A DNA stretch of 64,000 nucleotides from positions 11,017,501 through 11,081,500 of the forward strand of contig CP114488.1 in the NCBI GenBank assembly GCA_027186245.1, in the 5' to 3' direction. A model generated the notes under the pieces. That model made no database searches and was not told the DNA's origin. It saw nothing but the letters and a program-made list of their open reading frames with translations. Below, one piece after another: positions 57,468 to 64,000 of this stretch (the first letter of the stretch is position 1; every line of letters begins with the position of its first letter). The position numbers and the translations under genes were made by a program. Source of the DNA: Coriaria nepalensis (taxonomy: Eukaryota; Streptophyta; Magnoliopsida; Cucurbitales; Coriariaceae).

Positions 57468-58211
57468 ATGAGCATGAAGAACACTCTTATGCTTCTCCTT
57501 GTTAGAAGATCAACATCAATGGCTACAAATCAAACTCCAAATTTGAATCTACGCTGCTTCTGTTCGTCATCTTCATCTTCTTCCGCCAACAACTCACTCT
57601 TCGTTGCAGGTACTCTTTCTCCCTCTAATATGTAAATTGCTTGCTTACTTTTTTTTTTTCTTGCCCTTGACGAATAACGAACGTGGGTCTTATAGGATTA
57701 TCGTGGTCGGTCGACGAGAAATCATTGAAAGATGCTTTTTCTTCATTTGGAGAGGTCACAGAAGGTAAAAATGTACGTGCTTTATACGTCATCTAATTTA
57801 GCTGACCACCTGTTCGACCAAGTGCCTGAATGACAACAAGCTGGTCCTCTCCCTTATTATTAATTTTTTTTTTTTATAGTGAGGATAGCATATGATAAAG
57901 ACTCTGGTAGATCAAGAGGATTTGGGTTCGTTAATTTTTCGAAGGAAGATGATGCAAAATGTGCAAGAGATGCCATGGATGGCAAGGTAAAATTAAGTTG
58001 AAATTAATAACGTGTAGCTAAAATTGAAAGGAAATAGAAAAGTCTTTGTTCATCTAATTTTTTTTTTAATGGTCAATGTACTTGTGTGGTTGAGTTACAG
58101 GCAATGTTAGGGAGGCCTTTAAGAATAAGCTTTGCTCTTGGAAAGGTTCGTGGCGGTCCGGTAGTAGTTCCTCGCCGTAACAGTAGCGATTTTGCCGACA
58201 GGAATACTTGA
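57468..58211 (+). CDS. Small RRM RNA-binding protein, probably mitochondrial
   Basis: Exons 57468-57609, 57696-57764, 57880-57986 and 58101-58211 close in phase; 142 aa. Its exons are too short to show as one open frame. The N-terminus is basic, Ser-rich and without acidic residues (MSMKNTLMLLLVRRSTSMAT, CFCSSSSSSSANN), as in a mitochondrial presequence. A single RRM has RNP2 LFVAGLSW, SLKDAFSSFGEVTEVRIAYD and RNP1 RSRGFGFVNF, then ARDAMDGKAMLGRPLRISFA. A short basic tail ends DFADRNT. It resembles organellar RRM proteins and mitochondrial GR-RBPs without the Gly-rich tail; such proteins take part in C-to-U editing or RNA stability. Target and organelle are inferred. Confidence 0.88.
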
Positions 58212-58966
58212 ATTCTCACTTTGGTAGTTAATGTGAAACTGATTACTCCAATAAATTTCTTCATATATTTACAAAACTAAAGTCTTTAGCCACGCTTGAG
58301 ATCAATTACTTAATTCCACAATAAAACAGAATACTTAACTTAAAGATTTCCTGTTAGTGTCTCTGGTAATGTATGCAGAAACCAGTAGTCCGAGTCTAAG
58401 TGATCTAACGAGCCAGATTCTAACTGGTCCGTACAGGAGGCCGGAGGAGGAAGATCATCGCCGACCTTGTTTGTTTTCGACAATCTTGATTTGGGTCCTT
58501 AATGATTTCAAAAACAAGAAAGGGAACCAAACCAAATCTCTTCTTTTTTTTTTTTTTTTTTGGATACTAGGATAGAGATCGCAGCTTTGATCCGGGAGCA
58601 AGAAAATCAAGCTCTTTAGACCACTTAAACCCGAGCATGTGCTTTTGATCGAATTGCTTTTCATGATGTTGTTACCATTGCTACTGCCCTGTTTGATAGC
58701 CAACTGGTATGATGTCTAGATACGAATATTTGGTATACAGGAATACATGCATGCATATACGGTAACTGAAATTACTGAACTAGCCTTGATAAAAGAAACA
58801 AAAGTAACCACGTCGTTTTTAATGATACGGAAAACCGCAAAAGAAAAAACGGTGTCGTTGGAAGAAACGATTCTGTATTCCCACATCCCAGTCTTTAAGC
58901 ATGAGGGGAGTCTGAAAACGAAGTCTACAGCTCGAGCTGGAAAGCGGTCGGATCAAGAAGTAAACA
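58212..58966. other. Intergenic, PUX promoter
   Basis: RRM gene 3' flank; a T run near 58543-58561; open frames at 58357-58703 without family features. The PUX leader precedes 58967. Confidence 0.45.
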
Positions 58967-60892
58967 ATGGAGAACGAAGAAGCTCAACAATCGAAACCAC
59001 AAGACGGCGCCATAGCCAACGTTGCTCTGCTCAACTCCTTCATCGAGATCGCCTCCTCTTCCAAGGAAGAAGCCCTCTTCTTCTTAGAGAGCCATAATTG
59101 GGACCTCGACGCTGCCGTTTCAACCTTCTTAGATAACAACACCAACCTCGCCGATATCAACACCGTTACAGAACAACCGGTAATCCCTTCCACTCACTCG
59201 TCTCCGTCGCCTTCTCGATCCCCTGACTTTTCTCCCGCGCAATCGCCGTCAAGATCTCGCTCTCCATCTCCGACGTTGTCTCGTACTCCGTACGATCTCC
59301 GATCGAGGAGAGCTGCGGTTGGAGCTGGGAAAAAGGTTGATACTAGGGCATCCAGGAGCCAGAGAGGTGGTATCCGTACGCTCTCTGACCTCAACCGGCG
59401 GGCTCAGGATGGCTCTGATAGTGACTCGGATGAGCCGCAAGAGTACTATACCGGTGGGGAAAAGAGGTAAAACTCTCTCCTTTTAGTATTACCTTTCGCA
59501 AAGTTTGAGAATGGATCTGGTAGCAGTTTATTTCTATTTTTGCTTGCTGAGCTTTCTTTTCTGTGATTCACAATTCATGGTTTGCTTGTGAGAAATGTAT
59601 GTGGACGAGAAAAAATCATAGGAATTTAGTGCTTATGTAGCTGGTTCCAGAAACTTAGGTTCATTGCAATGATTTTTGCTCTTCAGCTATACATAATACA
59701 TCTTGTGCAGGATCATTTTAAGCTTGTATCATTTAGAATGGAGGATTCATGGAAATGAGTTTCCTGTGATATTTGAATGCTTTAGCTATGTTAAACTTTG
59801 TTGATTCATGTACTCTTTACTTTTGGTGCCACTTGCCAGTGGAATGATTGTTCAGGATCCCACCAGAGCTACTGATTTAGACTCATTCTTCAATCAAGCT
59901 AGACAATCAGCTGTAGAAGGACCTGTTCCACCATCTTCAAGCTCAAAAACTTTTACAGGAACTGCAAGGTTGCTTTCTGGAGAGACAGTGTCGTCTGAGC
60001 CTCAGCAGCCTGAAGCCATCACCCACACCATCACCTTTTGGAGAAACGGTTTCTCTATCGATGATGGACCCTTGCGTATGTTGGATGATCCTGGAAATGC
60101 ATCTTTTTTGGAGGTATATTATCTAATAATGTTATATTCAGATCGTTTAATAGTGAGGTTCTTTGGTTCCTGTGGTCCTAACAAATCTTTGTTCTAACTT
60201 TTAGTCTTATGATTTCTTCTACCTTGTTTCAAAGGTTTTATTTTATCTGAGTCAACACAGAACCATTCTTTGTCTGTTAGGAATGTTTATTTATGCACAG
60301 TCTTACCAAATGCAGAGTATCAGAAGGTCGGAGTGTCCAAAAGAGCTCCAACCGGCAGATAGGAGGACTTCTGTCCATGTTAATCTCGTGCGGAGGGATG
60401 AAAACTACCCTGTGAGCATTTATTCCCTTCTCCCATTTCTCTGTATTTTCTTGATTTCATTGCAAAATTCTTACTTTCCCTCCTGTCTATTTACAGGAGC
60501 CAGCTAAGCGACAGGTGTCATTTCAAGGTGTGGGAAGAACTTTAGGTAGCATCACCACCACCACCACCACCACCTCAGCCTCCCCAGAGGCAGCTGTTGC
60601 TACTACTTCCCTGTCTGCGGCTCCATCTCCATCAATGGGTTTGGTAGTAAATGACTCATCACCAGTAACTTCCATTCAGTTAAGATTGGCTGATGGGACC
60701 CGGATGGTCTCACGGTTCAACCATTACCATACGGTTAGGGATGTTCGTGCTTTCATTGATGCATCAAGACCTTCCGAGGCAAGAAGTTACAACCTGCAAA
60801 CAATGGGTTTCCCTCCTAAGCAACTTACCGAACTGGACCAGACAATTGAGGAGGCCGGCATTGCTAATTCTGTTGTCATCCAGAGGTATTAG
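58967..60892 (+). CDS. Plant UBX-domain protein (PUX3/4/5-like, p47 type)
   Basis: Exons 58967-59466, 59840-60113, 60316-60411 and 60497-60892 close in phase; 421 aa. A UBA-like domain (about 15-55: [34 protein letters not shown]) is followed by a Ser/Pro/Arg-rich linker and RSRRAAVG...[13 protein letters not shown]. The SEP domain (about 215-290) has [20 protein letters not shown] and [12 protein letters not shown]. The C-terminal UBX domain (about 345-421) has [20 protein letters not shown] and TMGFPPKQL. This UBA-SEP-UBX order is that of p47/PUX3-5, adaptors that bind the CDC48 hexamer and bring ubiquitylated cargo. PUX members regulate CDC48 assembly and ER or autophagy turnover. A (CAC)n run near 60552-60575 encodes a Thr tract. 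Confidence 0.93.
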
Positions 60893-61922
60893 CCATGACT
60901 ATTCCGGTTGTATTGAAAGTTTGGCATCTCTGTCTACTATGCTTCTCTCATTCCGTTTCAAATTTACTTCATGGATACAAATTGTTTGATTTCAGAAACG
61001 TCATCAAGTATTTTTCTAAATTGCTTTATAATTTATGTGCGACGGTGTTTCATTGTTTTTTCCTTTAGGCCTATTGTTGATCGTGCGTTTGAACTCTTTA
61101 ACTCACACTGTGTTCGAATTTCAAATTGCCAAAAGCCCATATCAGCCCACGCATTCAGTAAGAACCACACATTCATATGTTGAGTTTGGAATCAAGATTT
61201 ACCTTTTTTCGTCTTTGTCATGTTAAATAGATAATTCATAATTGCACTGTCCTCGACAGAACCTTTTAAACAATCAAGTTAGAAAGTCAATGACTTTGGC
61301 AGCTTAATTAAAGTCACAAAACGACATAATTTTTTAAGCTTCAACTGCCAACTAACGTACTTTAAGTTTTAACTGGATTTGTAAAATCTCGTTGAATTAC
61401 TGTTAGTCCCGGAAGTTCGGTATCTTGCGAAGTATTATCTCGTTCGATAAGCTTAGCTTAATAATAATTAGTGTTAACATCTTTCTCTCAGTTCGAGATG
61501 TTGGGACTTGGTAATTCAACAAATCTGGCTAATGAATTTGAAGTTGATGACGTGTCATCCGTCTCGTTTATGTCGCTTCGCGTCCCGACAAATCTCCTAA
61601 ACCCGTACTCCGCTCTCTCTCTCTCTCTTCTCTCTCTCTTCTCTCTCAGACCATCCACCACCATCCCCCACATTTTAGGGTTTCTCGGTCTCAAATTATT
61701 AGTTCTCTCACTCTTCATCCCACTTCCTGCTAGATTAAATCTTCATTCCCTACAGAAATCCCCTGAGTACGCTCCACAATACCTCCATTTTCTCTCGCGA
61801 TTTCTTAGAAAGTTGCTTCGTTTTGCTTCGTTTCTACGCACCTTCTCTCTAACTCAGCTCTCCGCTCCTTAAATTCGAAATTTCCAGCTCAATCTGTTAC
61901 TCACGCTTAGCTCGATCGCACC
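60893..61922. other. Intergenic and EBS leader
   Basis: PUX 3' flank, then the EBS promoter and leader with a CT-rich run (61612-61648) and TTTAGGGTTT (61674-61683). The long open frame at 61471-61872 is CT-rich leader, not a gene. Confidence 0.5.
61674..61683 (+). promoter_or_regulatory. Telo-box and CT-rich leader of EBS
   Basis: TTTAGGGTTT just after a CT microsatellite, about 240 bases above the ATG; typical of plant leader regions. Confidence 0.45.
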
Positions 61923-64000
61923 ATGGCCAAGACCAAACCTGGAAAGAAGGACCTTGACTCCTACACCATCAAAAGCACAACAAAAGTCGTGCGACGTAAT
62001 CTTCTCTCTCACTCTCTCTAGAATCCGGATATTTAGTACCCCATTTAAGCTCAAGTTAGCTTCGAAAAAGATTTTCCTTTTTCTGCTTTCAGACTTCATT
62101 TTACACACAATAGGAAAAAAAAAAAGCAAAAGAAGAGAAAAGGAACCCGAAATTACATTTTGAAATGTCATTGACTGTAGGAACTGTGTTTTCTTGGTTC
62201 TGGCAGCTGGCGATTGTGTGTTGATGCGACCATCTGACTCCGATAAGCCTCCTTACGTGGCACGTGTGGAGAAGATCGAAGCTGATCACCGGAACAATGT
62301 GAAGGTTCGGGTCCGGTGGTATTACCGGCCGGAAGAATCCATTGGTGGCCGGAGACAGTTCCATGGAGCTAAAGAGCTGTTTCTCTCTGACCATTATGAT
62401 GTTCAAAGTGCTCACACTATAGAAGGGAAGTGCACGGTTCACTCTTTCAAGAACTATACCAAGCTTGAAAATGTTGGTGCAGAGGATTACTTTTGCAGGT
62501 TTGAGTACAAGGCTGCTACTGGAGGGTTTACACCAGACCGTGTAGCTGTGTAAGTCTTTTGGGGTTGTATTGTGTTTTTCCCTTTTTGTTCGGCTTTGTT
62601 GGAAACCATTGTTGGTTGTTTATGAGGATTTTGTGGGGTGTTTTGTTTTTAATGAAGGTATTGTAAGTGTGAGATGCCGTATAATCCAGATGACCTGATG
62701 GTGCAGTGTGAGGGATGCAAAGATTGGTAAGTCATTGCTCTATGTCTGACTGTCTGCTTATGATGTTAATGTGGCACATTTTTTTGTTGTTATGAAGCCA
62801 CATTTAGTGTAAACTTTATTTGTTAGGTTGTGTTTTTTAATATTGTGTTATGTCCTAAAAACTTCCTTAACATTGGGTAGTGTGTGGGAGTTGTGTATAG
62901 ACCACCTTCTTGGTTTGTCAATATTGTTCAAGGGAAGTGGTGACTAGAGTTAAATCTGCTGCAGAAGACGCATTTGACATTTGAGTCTTTAGGGACCATA
63001 CTATATTATGCATGACCAGCAATTGAGAAATCAAACCAATAAGAATGAGATTTCTGCCTTCTTATCAACTGATAGTGTTTAAACTTTCCTTCCCTTGATT
63101 CATCATTCTGAAGGACATGGAGGTAGCGACCTCACAATTTCATTCTTTATAACAGGCAAGGAATACGAACATAAGAACACCCTTTGCATTCCTCTTACCT
63201 GCATGCTAGGTGAAGATAGAATCTTATCTGAAAGTTACTTTATCTGTCTACCTATTCAAGCATAGTACTGTTTCCTTATATTGTATTTACATCTATGTAA
63301 ACTTAAAGAAGAACTCTGTAGCTCTATAAGGAACTAAACCTATGGTTCTGGGTGGTGTTATCTCTTACTTATGATGGTTTGCTCTTATCTATTGAAGGAG
63401 TAATGACAAGATCACTTGGAAATCATGTTATATATTTCCAATATGTTGTAATTTTCTTGCAGGTTCCATCCTTCTTGTATGGGTATGACAATTGAAGAAG
63501 CGAAAAAGTTGGATCATTTCTTGTGCTCTGACTGTCCATCAGACGAGGATGCAAAGAGATCCTTGAATTCATTCCCTGTATCACCATCTGCTGACGCTAA
63601 GGTGAGGATCCTCACTCTCTTGTCTTATTCTAACTCTTACTGTTAATGAAAGGAAGATTCTGATACTGGAATGTATCCTGTACCCCACTTTATCATGCTA
63701 AGCATTTAAATAGTTATAATAAGAACTAATAATCGCTCAGAGTGTGTCTCCTCCCCATCCATTACCGATCTACTTTCTCCTTTCTATAAGAGAAGGTCCG
63801 AAGGAAAGTGGCTTATTTTTCATAATGAATTCAAATACAAGGCCGGATTCATGGATAGTAACGAATGCGTCAAACTATATTGTTTTCACACGAAACTTTC
63901 AGACCATATTCATTAGTCATAAACACGTTGTCATTGAGTTGAGAGAATCTTAGATTTTTCTAAACTGATATGGGTATAACCGTCCAGAAACTATAAAGTG
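61923..64000 (+). CDS. EBS: BAH-PHD histone reader EBS (EARLY BOLTING IN SHORT DAYS), 3' end beyond window
   Basis: Exons 61923-61995, 62207-62549, 62658-62726 and 63463-63601 close in phase, giving the first 208 residues. After 63601 a GTGAGG donor opens an intron that runs off the window, so the short basic last exon is missing. [20 protein letters not shown] leads into the BAH domain ([80 protein letters not shown]). The PHD finger follows ([46 protein letters not shown]). It is closer to EBS than to its paralogue SHL. EBS reads H3K27me3 through BAH and H3K4me3 through PHD, and represses FT to delay flowering. Confidence 0.95.
63602..64000 (+). other. EBS last visible intron (partial)
   Basis: It starts GTGAGG after ADAK. 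I looked for a short basic exon in the expected phase and saw none. The open frame at 63744-63953 carries no PHD or BAH sequence. Confidence 0.6.

Noticed and set aside
61471..61872. 133-codon plus-strand ORF upstream of EBS
   Set aside because: Composed of CT-rich leader (Leu/Ser runs) and ends before the true EBS ATG.
1..64000. tRNA, rRNA or viral insertions
   Set aside because: None was recognised by eye; a covariance-model scan (e.g. tRNAscan-SE) would be needed to exclude tRNAs.

Overview
This window is nuclear DNA from a flowering plant, most likely a eudicot. The genes have many short AT-rich introns with GT-AG ends, plant-only families are present (GLK, LBD, UGT79-type glycosyltransferase, fasciclin-like arabinogalactan protein, IQD, NFD6), and nothing bacterial is visible. 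The species cannot be named from the sequence. Gene density is about one per 3 kb, so this is a gene-rich, TE-poor region. Exon boundaries were read by hand from splice signals, reading-frame phase and family conservation. For TAF6, CBP20, DCAF13, GLK, eIF1A, bZIP, PUX, LBP/BPI and several others the phases close perfectly. For RPN1 and TypA only the ends and conserved blocks were checked.

Layout. 1-1605: two secreted Cys/Gly-rich proteins in tandem (minus; the first is cut by the left edge). 2732-5769: TAF6 (minus). 6750-8076: IQ-domain calmodulin-binding protein (plus). 8517-8954: eIF1A (minus), head-to-head with an LBP/BPI lipid-binding protein, 9831-12008 (plus). 12600-13316: OB-fold protein (plus). 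14826-15981: NFD6-like mitochondrial protein (minus), head-to-head with CBP20, 16414-18137 (plus), which contains an AT-AC U12-type intron. 18587-21562: DCAF13/SOF1 (minus). 22778-29461: proteasome subunit RPN1 (minus), with a Tourist-like MITE in one intron. 30292-32296: GOLDEN2-LIKE factor (minus). 34357-35971: plant-specific protein, perhaps CER16-like (plus). 36906-37652: fasciclin-like AGP (minus). 38299-about 38957: N-terminal piece of a conserved plant protein (plus).

The middle (40562-46915) is a specialised-metabolism block: an O-methyltransferase with a decayed partial copy nearby, and a UGT79-like glycosyltransferase with two decayed copies beside it. The right part holds a mitochondrial TypA/BipA GTPase (47675-51891, minus), an LBD transcription factor (52593-53414, plus), a degenerate glucosidase-II-beta-like gene (53.7-54.7 kb), a group E bZIP (55562-56761), a mitochondrial-type RRM protein (57468-58211), a PUX UBA-SEP-UBX adaptor (58967-60892) and the BAH-PHD chromatin reader EBS (61923 to the right edge, last exon missing).

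Much of the window is basal gene-expression machinery (transcription initiation, cap binding, ribosome biogenesis, translation initiation, proteolysis). Eight of these housekeeping genes carry a telo-box-like AACCCTA element in or near the 5' leader, whereas I saw none near the specialised genes. No wholly new biological system was found. The observations most worth a second look are the U12 intron, the decaying UGT/OMT arrays, the GRP pair with relocated Cys motifs, and the degenerate or truncated genes at 38.3 and 53.7 kb.
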